Shown: positions 1 through 8,050 of the stretch, one piece after another
How the letters are laid out: each line of letters opens with the position of its first letter
Numbering within the stretch: the first letter of the stretch is position 1
From: an uncultured Selenomonadales bacterium
GTDB taxonomy: Bacteria; Bacillota; Negativicutes; Selenomonadales; Selenomonadaceae
Assembly (NCBI GenBank): GCA_937877655.1
Contig: CALFJC010000130.1
Location: 1-64,000, forward strand
Reading direction: 5' to 3'
DNA: 64,000 nt
Notes under the pieces: model-generated
What the model was told of the DNA's origin: nothing
What the model saw: the letters and a program-made list of their open reading frames with translations, nothing else
Databases searched by the model: none
Program-made: the position numbers and the translations under genes

Positions 1-65
1 ATCAATTTGATTGGCTGATTGACGCGATGATTAAGATGAAAAAGATTTTTGTCCGTTATTTTTGA
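1..65 (+). CDS. C-terminal end of a DUF4268-like protein (partial)
   Basis: The window opens inside a plus-strand reading frame that ends at TGA 63-65. The visible residues include FDWLIDAMIKMKK, which resembles the C-terminal end of DUF4268-domain proteins, often linked to restriction or defence loci. The same 20-codon tail recurs 204 bases downstream in the same frame. The N-terminal part lies outside the window, so the function cannot be tested here. The family call rests on a short stretch and is moderate at best. Confidence 0.5.
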   Translation, partial: QFDWLIDAMIKMKKIFVRYF

Positions 66-269
66 ACGGAAGGTATTAAAACGGCAAATTTAGGGCGTCG
101 AGCGTCGGATTTGAAGTTTGACTGGCACGAACTGCCGAATAAGAAGGCGAGTCGCATTGTAATTACCAAAAAAGTTTCTTTTGACGCCAAAAATGAGTGG
201 AATAATCAATTTGATTGGCTGATTGACGCGATGATTAAGATGAAAAAGATTTTTGTCCGCTATTTTTGA
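66..269 (+). pseudogene. Duplicated C-terminal fragment of the DUF4268-like gene
   Basis: Directly after the TGA at 63-65 the same frame stays open and reads ANLGRRASDLKFDW, then HELPNKKASRIVITK, then the same FDWLIDAMIKMKK tail, ending in TGA at 267-269. No start codon with a ribosome site precedes it. It therefore looks like a leftover of a tandem duplication of the last 68 codons of the upstream gene rather than a gene of its own. Its end overlaps the convergent gene that stops at 260. Confidence 0.6.
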
Positions 270-1357
270 GCGGAAGGCATTAAAACGATATTGACGGGCA
301 AATTGGAGGCACCGGGTGGCGAATATTCAAAGGAAACTTGCCCGCGATAACTTCCGAGCTCTGAAAGTTCAGTTCCTTCGGTCATTAAGGAAATTCCTTC
401 GATTCGGGCAAGCGCAACGGCTTGATTTTCAGGCGGCATCCTGTCACCGAAATAAAGTTTGTTGTGCGGCGTTTGAATCACGCCCGATTTATCGAAATAT
501 TTATAGCGAAGTGCGCCCGCATATTGCCCGCCGATAGGACTGAGGCAAAATCGCGTTAAAAGTTTCGTGTGGAAGTTCAGCGTGTAATTTATTCCGTAAT
601 TTCCGTAGTTGATGACCTCGGAGCCGTCGGTTGCGTCGATGCCGCGCTTATAAAGGTCGTTGACGTTATCGCCGATTAAAATATAGCCGAGCCCGTCGCG
701 CCGCCAATCGTAAGATTTTTTCAGCGTCAACGTCCGATTCATGTTTTTAAAAGTTCCGCGCAGGCAAAATTCATCTTTCGGCAAAATTTCTGCGCGGTCG
801 AGGAAAAGGAGCGGGTCGGCATTTTCGGGATACATCATGAGATAAATTTTAACGGGCTTATCGGCGTTGAAGTCGCAAATGCCGTGAATGAGTTGACCGG
901 GCTTAAGCAAAAAATATTTATCGTAAGGCTGATAAATTTTTCGTTCGTAGCGGCGCAATTCGATTTTGTCCTTGAAATTGTCCTGCATGTACATTGTCTG
1001 TGTGCCCTTGCCTACAGTGAAATAATTTCTGTTGGGCGCGCTTATGCCGCCGCGAGTTATTTTGACGACATTTTTTTCCCGCGAAGTGTTTTCAAAAATT
1101 ATGGCGAATCTTTTTCGGACGCCGGTATCGTTCAAATGATAAAACAAAACTCTGGCGTCGCCGCTGACGGTATCGGTGTAAAGGATTCCGTTTTTGCGGA
1201 CGTATTCGGGGCTGTCGGAAAAAATTAAGGTGCCGCCGCTGTCGCGAGACTCAACTTCGAGCTTGTGCATAACGGTTGAGATTTTTTCGGCGGAGGCATT
1301 TGACATGAAAATACTTAGTGTGGCGAGTGCCGCAAAAATTTTTTTAACAAAGTTCAA
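260..1357 (-). CDS. Secreted protein of unknown function
   Basis: I do not recognise the family. The product is about 365 residues with a clear Sec signal peptide (basic start, hydrophobic stretch, cleavage after SNASA). The start is taken as TTG at 1357, because AAGGAG lies nine bases upstream on the minus strand; an open frame extends twelve codons further without a ribosome site. The mature part is rich in charged and aromatic residues with no transmembrane segment or repeat. It stands alone, convergent with the DUF4268-like remnant. A cell-envelope or extracellular role is inferred from the signal peptide only. Confidence 0.6.
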   Translation of the reverse strand: MNFVKKIFAALATLSIFMSNASAEKISTVMHKLEVESRDSGGTLIFSDSPEYVRKNGILYTDTVSGDARVLFYHLNDTGVRKRFAIIFENTSREKNVVKITRGGISAPNRNYFTVGKGTQTMYMQDNFKDKIELRRYERKIYQPYDKYFLLKPGQLIHGICDFNADKPVKIYLMMYPENADPLLFLDRAEILPKDEFCLRGTFKNMNRTLTLKKSYDWRRDGLGYILIGDNVNDLYKRGIDATDGSEVINYGNYGINYTLNFHTKLLTRFCLSPIGGQYAGALRYKYFDKSGVIQTPHNKLYFGDRMPPENQAVALARIEGISLMTEGTELSELGSYRGQVSFEYSPPGASNLPVNIVLMPSAQK

Positions 1358-1578
1358 TGAATGATTCTCCTTAGAGCGAGCTGGTAAATTCAAGATTATA
1401 ATGTGACGAGGAATTTTTTCGCATGACGAGGCGTAAGCGCGACGGCGTACTTAGGTACGTCTAGCGCGTGGTAACGAAGTCAGGCAGAAAAATAACCGTC
1501 ACTTGCAATGTTTACCATCAGCCTTTAAATTTTTTTGGCGATTATAACACGCGGCGATTAAAAGCACAAAAATTTTTC

Positions 1579-1607
1579 TTGACAAGGGGCGGGAAATGAT
1601 TTAAGAT
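1579..1607 (+). promoter_or_regulatory. Promoter of the tRNA-Ala gene
   Basis: TTGACA at 1579-1584 and TAAGAT at 1602-1607 are separated by 17 bases and lie 11 bases before the tRNA. This is a near-consensus sigma-70 type promoter. Confidence 0.7.
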
Positions 1608-1618
1608 AGCCGCGTTTT

Positions 1619-1691
1619 GGGGACGTAGCTCAGCTGGGAGAGCATCAGGTTCGCAATCTGGGGGTCAAGGGTTCGAATCCCTCCGTCTCCA
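1619..1691 (+). tRNA. tRNA-Ala (anticodon CGC)
   Basis: The acceptor stem GGGGACG pairs with CGTCTCC and contains the G3-U70 wobble pair that identifies alanine tRNAs. The D arm, the T arm with GTTCGAATCC, and a seven-base anticodon loop TTCGCAA give anticodon CGC, reading GCG. The anticodon stem closes with two G-U pairs. The 3' CCA is not encoded: discriminator A is followed by CTA, so CCA must be added after transcription. Confidence 0.9.
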
Positions 1692-1700
1692 CTAAAAATT

Positions 1701-1731
1701 AAAAGGCGGGAGTTCAAAGCTTCCGCCTTTT
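1701..1731 (+). terminator. Intrinsic terminator after tRNA-Ala
   Basis: An 11-base stem (AAAGGCGGGAG with CTTCCGCCTTT) encloses a 7-base loop and ends in a T-rich stretch, directly after the tRNA. Confidence 0.75.
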
Positions 1732-1744
1732 GCTATCCCCTTTT

Positions 1745-1950
1745 TTCTAAAGTGGATTCGCAAAACCCTCGCGGCGGCTCGTCAACTTCGTTGCGTTTAA
1801 AAATATTTTGTTTATAGGATCAACTTTTCTTTGCTTGCCCAAAGAAAAGTAGCAAAAGAAAGGGCACCTCGCAGGGGCGTCGCCCCGCAATAAAAACATC
1901 CTGTTTTTGTTGCGGGCGGGCGCACGTCCTGTGCGCCCGTTCTTTCGCTT
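1745..1950 (-). repeat. Dispersed intergenic repeat, copy A
   Basis: Read on the minus strand this stretch carries CGGGCGCACAGGACGTGCGC, a CTTTTCTTTTGC...ACTTTTCTTTGGG block followed by its near complement, and a tail CGAATCCACTTTAGAAAA. The same blocks in the same order occur on the plus strand at 23525-23730. It contains several nested inverted repeats and no credible gene. It fills most of the gap between the tRNA and the TtcA-like gene. Confidence 0.75.
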
Positions 1951-1984
1951 ATATTTTAGTTCTTCAAATTTTTGAGGAGAGATT

Positions 1985-2761
1985 ATGATAAATTTTAATC
2001 TGCCGCAAATTATTTTCAGCAAAATTTTCCGCGCAGTCGTCGAGTTTGAGCTGATTGACGAAGGCGACAAAATTTTAATCGGCATTTCGGGCGGCAAGGA
2101 CAGTTTACTTTTGACTTATGCCCTTGCATGTCTCAAGCAAAGGACAAAAAAAAATTTCGAGTTGGTTGCATTGACGATTGATCCGAAATTCAGCGAAGAT
2201 TTCAGAGAAAAAATTTCTGCCGTCAAAAATTTTTGTAATGAGTTGGAAATTTCGCATGAAGTCCGCGAAATTGACATTGCCGCCTTGATTCGCGAGCAGG
2301 ATAATAAAAATCCCTGCTACACCTGCGCCTATTTTCGCCGCGCAGTCATGAATCGCGTTGCAAATGAACTCGGCGCGAATAAAGTTGCCTACGCGCATCA
2401 TCTCGATGACGCCGTTGAAACTTTTTTCATGAGTTTGCTTTCGACGGGGCAATTAAACACTTTTCAGCCGAAAACTTTTCTGGACAGGACAAATATCACC
2501 GTGATTCGCCCGCTGATTTATGTTCGCGAGTCGGAGATAAAAAAATTCACGCAACGATTTGAGATTTTGAAGTCGCCCTGTCCTTTTGACGGCTTTACCA
2601 ATCGTCAGCGTGTAAAAAATTTAATCGTCGAGCTTGAAAAAGATTTTCCCGACCTGTTTTGGCATTTGGCGGCGGCAATGCGGAAAAATTCAATCGGTGA
2701 GCTGTGGGATGCGCCGAAAACTCGGCAGGAGATGCGCGAAACATATTTTTCCTTCAAATAA
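1985..2761 (+). CDS. TtcA-like tRNA 2-thiocytidine synthesis protein
   Basis: PP-loop ATPase of the TtcA/TilS superfamily, 258 residues. The PP-loop SGGKDS is at residues 35-40. A CxxC pair (CYTC, 111-114) and a later Cys at 199 (SPCPF) match the iron-sulfur and catalytic cysteines of TtcA-type enzymes. HHLDD near 138-142 fits the second conserved motif of the family. Known members adenylate a cytidine and thiolate it at position 32 of certain tRNAs; the exact target here is inferred. The ATG follows GAGGAGAG at a normal distance. The gene is shorter than E. coli TtcA, as is usual for Firmicute forms. Confidence 0.8.
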   Translation: MINFNLPQIIFSKIFRAVVEFELIDEGDKILIGISGGKDSLLLTYALACLKQRTKKNFELVALTIDPKFSEDFREKISAVKNFCNELEISHEVREIDIAALIREQDNKNPCYTCAYFRRAVMNRVANELGANKVAYAHHLDDAVETFFMSLLSTGQLNTFQPKTFLDRTNITVIRPLIYVRESEIKKFTQRFEILKSPCPFDGFTNRQRVKNLIVELEKDFPDLFWHLAAAMRKNSIGELWDAPKTRQEMRETYFSFK

Positions 2762-2802
2762 TGTGTTAAAATGTGCGCGAAAAATTTTTTGAGGTGATTT
2801 TT

Positions 2803-3489
2803 TTGAAGTATGAAATTTTATATCCCGAAGCGTTCCCGATAGTCGATTGTCATTTGGAGCGCGGCGAAAGTATCAAAGCCGAGTCGGACGCGATGATAGC
2901 GATGTCGCCGACGATTGACGTTGAAGGCAGAATGGACGGCGGGATTCTGCGCGGCTTGGCGAGAAAATTTCTTTCGGGCGAGAGTTTATTTTTCCAAGAA
3001 TTGGTAGCGCGTCGCGGGGCGGGAAATGTTTTATTCGGGCATTCGCAAATCGGCGGCATTATGGACGTTGAACTTGACGGCTCTTACGGGCTTACGATTC
3101 AAAAGGACGGATTTTTGGCGAGCACGCAGGGCATTGACATTGAGACGAAGGCGCAAAATCTTTTACAAGGTTTTATGAGCGGCGAAGGTTTTTTCATACT
3201 CAACGCCAGAGGCAGGGGCACGGTTTTTGTTTCGAGCTACGGCATGATTCACCCGATAAATCTTGACAACGGTGAGGAAGTTATAATCGACAACGGGCAT
3301 TTGGTCGCTTGGCCAGATTACATGGATTATAAAATCGAAAGGGCAACCAACGGTTGGATTTCAAGTCTCACTTCGGGCGAAGGTGTCGTTTGTCGTTTCA
3401 GAGGTCCCGGCGTTGTGCTGATTCAGACGCGCAACCCCGTAAATTTTGAAAAGCAACTTGAAAAACGAATCAAATCCATTCTCGGCTAA
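2803..3489 (+). CDS. AIM24/TIGR00266 family protein
   Basis: About 228 residues with the glycine-rich, beta-sheet pattern of the TIGR00266/AIM24 family: FLSGESLFFQEL, then GNVLFGHSQIGGI, then ARGRGTVFVSSYG, ending with RGPGVVLIQTRNP. The family folds as a trimeric beta-barrel; its biochemical role is not settled. The start is TTG at 2803 because GAGGTG lies just upstream; the frame stays open ten codons further without support. It follows the TtcA-like gene by about 40 bases and may share its transcript. Confidence 0.8.
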   Translation: MKYEILYPEAFPIVDCHLERGESIKAESDAMIAMSPTIDVEGRMDGGILRGLARKFLSGESLFFQELVARRGAGNVLFGHSQIGGIMDVELDGSYGLTIQKDGFLASTQGIDIETKAQNLLQGFMSGEGFFILNARGRGTVFVSSYGMIHPINLDNGEEVIIDNGHLVAWPDYMDYKIERATNGWISSLTSGEGVVCRFRGPGVVLIQTRNPVNFEKQLEKRIKSILG

Positions 3490-3491
3490 AA

Positions 3492-4139
3492 TCAAACGCG
3501 AACTTCAAAATGCTTGCCTTTGTTGTCATCTTTTTTGACGGACGCCCGCGAAGGTTTTTCAACGGTTTTAGTTTTTGGCGGCGGCTTGACAACTTTTTTG
3601 TCGGTCGTCGTCTTTTTTTCGTCTTCAAACAGTTGTGACTTGGTTAATTGCGGCTTATCGGTGAACAAAAATTTTTTCGCGATAAAAAATGTCGCGACTG
3701 CCACAAAAATTATCGTGAATATCCAAAAGGCTCCGCCGTGTCCTTCGTCATGATTTATTTTCGGAGTAATTTGCGGTTGCTCGGTTTCGTAGGAAAAATT
3801 TCTTGCCGATTGAGACTCGCGGGCATCCATTGCTTGAAATTCTCTCAAAACATCTTGTCCGCGATCATAATCGGATTGAGTATCTTCAACCTGCGCGGGC
3901 GTCAAAGAACTTTGGCGCGGAGTTTGATCTCCTCTGTCGACAGTTTTTTTAGTCAAAGCTCCCGAACCGTGCGCGACGGCATCTTTAGCCATGTTTTCAT
4001 AAACGTCATTTGAATTTTGAGCTTCGCCGTCGGATTTTTCTTTGACGAAAGGTGCTCTGTCAATTTTGGGCGGAGTGGGCGGCGTCGGACGAATTGCGGG
4101 CGCGGGAGCCGTCGGCGGTTGCGGTGCTTCAAGCTTCAT
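3492..4139 (-). CDS. Proline-rich single-pass membrane protein of unknown function
   Basis: 215 residues. The N-terminal 25 residues are rich in Pro and Ala (PQPPTAPAPAIRPTPPTPP), followed by a polar, probably disordered stretch, one transmembrane helix around residues 137-155 (FWIFTIIFVAVATFFIAKK) and a basic lysine-rich tail. No known domain was recognised. The 5' region is unusual: promoter, ribosome site and first codons are present in three tandem copies upstream. It converges with the AIM24-family gene, leaving two bases between the stops. Confidence 0.65.
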   Translation of the reverse strand: MKLEAPQPPTAPAPAIRPTPPTPPKIDRAPFVKEKSDGEAQNSNDVYENMAKDAVAHGSGALTKKTVDRGDQTPRQSSLTPAQVEDTQSDYDRGQDVLREFQAMDARESQSARNFSYETEQPQITPKINHDEGHGGAFWIFTIIFVAVATFFIAKKFLFTDKPQLTKSQLFEDEKKTTTDKKVVKPPPKTKTVEKPSRASVKKDDNKGKHFEVRV

Positions 4140-4560
4140 TAAAAATTTTCCTTTCTGTCAAATAATCAGCGAGCAGATTATAAAAAATTTTTTCCCGAAA
4201 AACAATAAAGCCGCCTTGTCTCCAAAAATCAGAGACTCGGCAGCGGCGAACAAATTGCGGGCGCGGGAGCTGTCGGCGATTGCGGCGGTTCAAGTTTCAT
4301 TAAAAATTTTCCTTTCTGTCGAATAATCAGCGAGCAAATTATAAAAATTTTTTTCCCGAAAAACAATAAAGCCGCCTTATCCCAAAAAATCAGAGACTCG
4401 GTAGCGTCGAACAAATTGCGGGCGCGGGAGCCGTCGGCGATTGCGGCGGTTCAAGCTTCATTAAAAATTTTCCTTTCTGTCGAATAATCAGCGAGCAGAT
4501 TATAAAAAATTTTTTTCCGAAAAACAATAAAGCCGCCTTATCCCCAAAAAAATTGGAGAC
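4098..4560 (-). repeat. Triplicated promoter plus gene start, 161-base period
   Basis: Three near-identical copies begin at 4098, 4259 and 4420. On the minus strand each copy has a small hairpin (GAGTCTC...), GGCGGCTTTATTG, a TATAAT box (plus-strand ATTATA at 4177, 4338 and 4499), the ribosome site GAAAGGAAAA and an ATG with about 14 Pro/Ala-rich codons. Only the copy nearest 4139 leads into the full gene. The two upstream copies give short frames that run out into the next repeat. Confidence 0.85.
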
Positions 4561-4588
4561 TCGACGGCATTTTTAGTTTTTAGAATTA

Positions 4589-5569
4589 TTAGAGGAGATG
4601 GGCGCGAAGTTCTGCGCCGTCCTGAGCCGAAAGATACGCGGGCGCGATGTCGAATACAGTTTTGCAACCGTTATTGCCTTCTTTGTTGAGGCGATAAGCG
4701 GCGCGGGCGTATGCAACGAGAACGCTGGTTGTAAATTCGGGATTTGAATCGAGTTTAAGATTGAATTCGATAATGTGATTGTTTTCTTTGGTCATGCCGG
4801 TTTTGCCGGAGCGAATTACGAAACCGCCGTGAGCAAGTCCCGCATGTTTTGTCAAAAGCTCTTCTTCGCTGATGAAGTTTACAACCGTATCATAATCGGC
4901 AAAATAATTCGGCATGGTTTTAATTGCGTTTTCAACTTCAGCGGCGTCCGCTCCTTCTTCCAAAACCACGAAGCATTCGCGCAAATGTTTTTGACGCGTC
5001 GAAAGTTCGGGATTTTGTCCGCTACGAACAGCCTCAAGCGCGGAGTCAATCGGCACGGTGTACTGTTTCGCATTTTTAACGCCCTTAACGCGGCGAATTG
5101 CGTCGGAATGTCCTTGACTTACGCCTTTGCCCCAGAAAGTATAATCTTTGCCATCGGGGAGAATTGCATTTGCATAGGCGCGGGCGAGCGAGAAAAGTCC
5201 GGGATCCCAGCCGACAGAAATAATTGCGACATGCCCCGATTCTTTAGCCGCTTTGTCGACATTGGCGAAGTGTTGCGGAATTTTTGCGTGAGTATCGAAA
5301 CTGTCGATGACATTGAACATCTTGGCAAATTCGGGCGTTTGAGTCGGCAAATCGGTTGCACTGCCGCCGCAAAGAATCATCACGTCTATTTTTCCAACCC
5401 AATCTTTGGCGTCCGCGACATTGAGCACGGGAACATTTGGGAGCTGAATCTTAACTTTGGAAGGATCGCGACGAGTGAAAACCGCAACAAGTTCCATATC
5501 GGGATTTTCTTTGACGGCGCATTCCACACCGCGTCCGAGATTGCCGTAACCGACTATTCCTATCTTCAT
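4589..5569 (-). CDS. ddh: meso-Diaminopimelate dehydrogenase
   Basis: Makes meso-2,6-diaminopimelate in one step from tetrahydrodipicolinate, ammonia and NADPH, feeding lysine and peptidoglycan synthesis. The 326 residues match the usual Ddh length. The N-terminal Rossmann motif GIVGYGNLGRG is at residues 3-13, with TRRDP at the NADP site. The family motifs DSFDTHAKIP, SVGWDPGLFS and WGKGVSQGHSDA are all present. The ATG follows an AGGAGG site. It appears to be transcribed alone from its own promoter. Confidence 0.95.
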   Translation of the reverse strand: MKIGIVGYGNLGRGVECAVKENPDMELVAVFTRRDPSKVKIQLPNVPVLNVADAKDWVGKIDVMILCGGSATDLPTQTPEFAKMFNVIDSFDTHAKIPQHFANVDKAAKESGHVAIISVGWDPGLFSLARAYANAILPDGKDYTFWGKGVSQGHSDAIRRVKGVKNAKQYTVPIDSALEAVRSGQNPELSTRQKHLRECFVVLEEGADAAEVENAIKTMPNYFADYDTVVNFISEEELLTKHAGLAHGGFVIRSGKTGMTKENNHIIEFNLKLDSNPEFTTSVLVAYARAAYRLNKEGNNGCKTVFDIAPAYLSAQDGAELRAHLL

Positions 5570-5613
5570 GATTTATTTCCTCCTGTGAATAACTGTTTTC
5601 AATTACGTTGCGC

Positions 5614-5641
5614 ATTATAACATAAAAGTTAGGCATTGCAA
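5614..5641 (-). promoter_or_regulatory. Promoter of ddh
   Basis: On the minus strand TTGCAA (5641-5636) and TATAAT (5619-5614) are 16 bases apart, about 45 bases before the ddh start. Confidence 0.6.
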
Positions 5642-5688
5642 CGTTTTCAGTTTATGAATACAATATTATTCCTTGTTCAAAAATAAAT

Positions 5689-5705
5689 GTCTCTTTCAAA
5701 GAGAC
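5689..5705. other. Short perfect inverted repeat between divergent genes
   Basis: GTCTCTTTCAAAGAGAC is an almost perfect palindrome between ddh and the secreted protein gene at 5773. It could be an operator or a small hairpin; no run of T follows, so a terminator is unlikely. Confidence 0.4.
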
Positions 5706-5772
5706 CAATTCCCCGACGAGTTGTGATAAGTTAAACTAAAAAATTTCAGCGACTCGAAAGGAGATTGTTTCA

Positions 5773-6390
5773 ATGAAAAAATTTGTCGCCGCCCTTGTCT
5801 GCGCGGGCTTGATTTTTAATTCGGGGATTTACGCCACGCCAGCCTTCGCCAATGAAAATTCTCCAACCGAGATGAAAATTGCGCCCGTCAAAAAGGGCAA
5901 CGCTTATATCCCTGAAGGTACGACTTTACAAATTGAATTGACGAAAGAACTTTCTTCCAAAAAAGCTAAGGTTGGCGACGAAGTGCCGTTGCGTGTTGTG
6001 GAAAATTTAATCATTAATGACGTTGTGGTTATTCCGGCAGGCACGAAGGTTAAAGGCGTTGTGACAAAAGCTCGAAAGGCGGGCGGACTCGGTCGCGGCG
6101 GCAAGCTTGAATTTACAATCGTCTCGGTGAATACGATTAACGGCGTGAAAGTTCCTCTGCAATACACCAAAGGCGAACACGGAGCCGGCGACGGCGGAGC
6201 AGTTGCAGTCTTCGCGGTTGTCAGTATCGTTGGCGGCATTTTTATGAAAGGAAAAAATGTCGTCTACAATGAAGGCTTGAAATTTGACGCCGAAGTTACG
6301 GCGGATGTTGATTTAAATGTTTCGCTCGAAAATCTTCAAGAAGAAATGGACGCGAGCAAACCGCAAGGCGTTTCCATTACCATAAAATAA
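5773..6390 (+). CDS. Secreted beta-domain protein of unknown function
   Basis: 205 residues with a Sec signal peptide (cleavage after TPAFA, residue 26). The mature part contains the pattern IPEGTTLQIELTKELSSKKA, then VGDEVPLRVVEN, then VVIPAGTKVKGVV and GRGGKLEFTI. This pattern recurs in many bacterial exported proteins and resembles the beta-domain of TrbI/VirB10-type proteins. A weakly hydrophobic glycine-rich stretch lies near residues 140-155. An AAAGGAG site supports the ATG. It is followed after 15 bases by a small membrane protein, probably in the same transcript. Confidence 0.65.
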   Translation: MKKFVAALVCAGLIFNSGIYATPAFANENSPTEMKIAPVKKGNAYIPEGTTLQIELTKELSSKKAKVGDEVPLRVVENLIINDVVVIPAGTKVKGVVTKARKAGGLGRGGKLEFTIVSVNTINGVKVPLQYTKGEHGAGDGGAVAVFAVVSIVGGIFMKGKNVVYNEGLKFDAEVTADVDLNVSLENLQEEMDASKPQGVSITIK

Positions 6391-6405
6391 ATTTTCGGAG
6401 GTAAA

Positions 6406-6777
6406 ATGAATATGAATTCTGTCGGGCTTATCGGAGTAGTTGTCCTCGCCGTTATTTTGGACATATCTTGGGCAGCGTATTATCTTGTTGTTCAATTTGT
6501 TTTTGCATCAGGGCTTACAAGAGGTATCAGCTGGTTTGTCGCTGTACCCCTGATGATTTATCCGATTTATTCGGGACTTCCGTGGTGGTATAATCTTTTA
6601 ATCTTTCAGTACTTGTTGGTTGCTTGCACCACCCTTTCTTTTGCGGAACGCGTCAGCAAAGGCGAAATGGAATTTGAAGAAATGCAATCGCTGAGGGCAA
6701 CGAGCGAACGCATTTCCGGAGTATTGTTACTCATAAGTTTTATTGGATCCCTTTATTGGTTTTTCAGCAATCGTTGA
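6406..6777 (+). CDS. Small membrane protein, unknown function
   Basis: 123 residues with about four hydrophobic segments (near 7-30, 40-56, 58-76 and 103-119) and a short acidic stretch (SKGEMEFEEMQ) before the last one. No family was recognised. The ribosome site CGGAGGT precedes ATG 6406. Its close position behind the secreted protein gene and the terminator right after it suggest a two-gene operon. Confidence 0.6.
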   Translation: MNMNSVGLIGVVVLAVILDISWAAYYLVVQFVFASGLTRGISWFVAVPLMIYPIYSGLPWWYNLLIFQYLLVACTTLSFAERVSKGEMEFEEMQSLRATSERISGVLLLISFIGSLYWFFSNR

Positions 6778-6798
6778 GATAACAAAAATTTTTCAAGG

Positions 6799-6825
6799 AG
6801 CTTGTCAAAATCGACGGGCTTTTTT
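6799..6825 (+). terminator. Terminator after the small membrane protein gene
   Basis: AGCTTGTC and GACGGGCT form an 8-base stem with two G-T pairs and a 6-base loop, followed by six T. Confidence 0.7.
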
Positions 6826-6899
6826 ATTTCGATTCGTTGTTATCCAAGAATTTTATTCTTCAAAAAACTGCTACATTGTTTTCAATGCGACGTTTGCAT

Positions 6900-6939
6900 A
6901 AAAAAAATCAAGCCCCGGCAAAATGTCGAGGCTTTTTTT
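6900..6939 (-). terminator. Terminator of the membrane protein gene at 6961 (bidirectional)
   Basis: AGCCCCGGC and GTCGAGGCT pair across a short loop, with A-rich and T-rich flanks on both sides, so it can act in both directions. The same hairpin core recurs at 7992-8014. Confidence 0.75.
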
Positions 6940-6960
6940 GTGCATTGAAAAATTGATCAT

Positions 6961-7947
6961 TTACAAATGACTGTACGCGGCGTCGAAAAGCGCATTATAA
7001 ACTTCGTCAGATATTTTTTCCCATTCAAACTTCCTCTGATGAGATTCCCAACTTAAAATTATTGCATTGTTGGAAGTATACTCTGCAATGTCAGAGAAAT
7101 ATTTTTTACGGACACCATTTGTTTCTGTAAATGAAACGGTCATTTTCGTATAAGACAAATCACGCAACATTTCGGGCAGTTCTTTTTGATAGTATAAACG
7201 CAATTCGTTTAATACTTCGTTACGCCCCATGTCGCTGTAAACTTTTTTGAACTGTGCCGTGAAAATTGCGCCGTTAAGCCTGCTTCCATAGACACTTACA
7301 GGCAAATTGACGTTAATGTAGTATTTGTTTCCTTGCTCGTCGTCGGTTACATATTCCCAACGCTCATAAAGAACATTTTTGGATGATGAAACCGTTTTAG
7401 CCTCTCTTTGAATGTTTTTATCCTCTGACATTTTATCGGAATAATTATAGCTTGACGAATCGGGATGATTGTAAGTCAAATTTGAACGAGTGTTGCTGTT
7501 TGCTGAAATTTTTTCCGAAGGTTCATAAGTCTCCGAATCAGAGCGATAATAATTTGAGCTCGAATGTGTGTTGTAACTTGAATGTGTTTGATAGTTTGCA
7601 GACGGACTTTCTAATGTCGTCGTTCCTTTGTCGGGTTTACCGAAAATATATACTAATGGAAATCCTAAGATAAACATAATTAAGGTATACTTTTTCAGTG
7701 ATTTTTTGTTATCGAATATAAAAATCAAGGCAAAATAAATTATTCCCAAAATAGTTGACAATAAAAAATAAACCCATTTATGTGAAGCCCCAAAATTAAC
7801 ATGGAAAATTCTATCTATAATTTCCGAAGGTATTAGTAAAAATAGCATTCCTATCGGAATACATAGATTTAAAATTAATAAAAACACTGGAAAGATATCC
7901 AATATCATGGCAATAATATTTAAAATCGAATCCAAAAATTTTTTCAT
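6961..7947 (-). CDS. Membrane protein with Ser/Tyr-rich linker and soluble C-terminal domain
   Basis: 328 residues. The N-terminal 105 residues hold three hydrophobic segments, followed by a low-complexity linker of about 75 residues dominated by Ser, Tyr, Asn and Thr (YQTHSSYNTHSSSNYYRSDS), then a C-terminal domain of about 140 residues with no Cys. The C-terminal part (KNVLYERWEYVTDDEQGNKY onward) looks like a compact alpha/beta domain that I do not recognise. The gene is more AT-rich in its first third than its neighbours. Confidence 0.6.
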   Translation of the reverse strand: MKKFLDSILNIIAMILDIFPVFLLILNLCIPIGMLFLLIPSEIIDRIFHVNFGASHKWVYFLLSTILGIIYFALIFIFDNKKSLKKYTLIMFILGFPLVYIFGKPDKGTTTLESPSANYQTHSSYNTHSSSNYYRSDSETYEPSEKISANSNTRSNLTYNHPDSSSYNYSDKMSEDKNIQREAKTVSSSKNVLYERWEYVTDDEQGNKYYINVNLPVSVYGSRLNGAIFTAQFKKVYSDMGRNEVLNELRLYYQKELPEMLRDLSYTKMTVSFTETNGVRKKYFSDIAEYTSNNAIILSWESHQRKFEWEKISDEVYNALFDAAYSHL

Positions 7948-7985
7948 CGCTTATTCTCCTCACAAAAAAATTTAACAATCTTTAA

Positions 7986-8021
7986 CGAAAAAGCCCCGAC
8001 AAAATGTCGAGGCTCTTTTTT
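7986..8021 (-). terminator. Terminator of the hexokinase gene
   Basis: AGCCCCGAC and GTCGAGGCT form a 9-base stem flanked by A and T runs. It lies 25 bases past the hexokinase stop. Confidence 0.75.
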
Positions 8022-8022
8022 T

Positions 8023-8050
8023 CATTACGCATTACGCATTACGAATTACG
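8023..8050 (-). repeat. Heptamer tandem array at the hexokinase stop codon
   Basis: Four units of CATTACG (one as AATTACG). On the hexokinase strand the unit reads CGTAATG and contains TAA. The hexokinase stop (8046-8048) is itself inside the array. Confidence 0.8.

Larger units (their letters stand above)
1..287 (+). repeat. Tandem direct repeat, period 204 bases
   Basis: Bases 1-83 match 205-287 with only a few substitutions (for example GTTATT against GCTATT). The offset of 204 is a multiple of three, so the duplication keeps frame. After 287 the similarity weakens. The first copy is cut by the window edge, so more copies may lie upstream. Confidence 0.8.

Noticed and set aside
1747..2097. 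116-codon minus-strand open frame
   Set aside because: It lies in the dispersed repeat and runs into the TtcA-like gene on the other strand; no homology or ribosome site.
8023..8050. CRISPR-like array
   Set aside because: Units of seven bases without spacers are simple tandem repeats; no cas gene is present.
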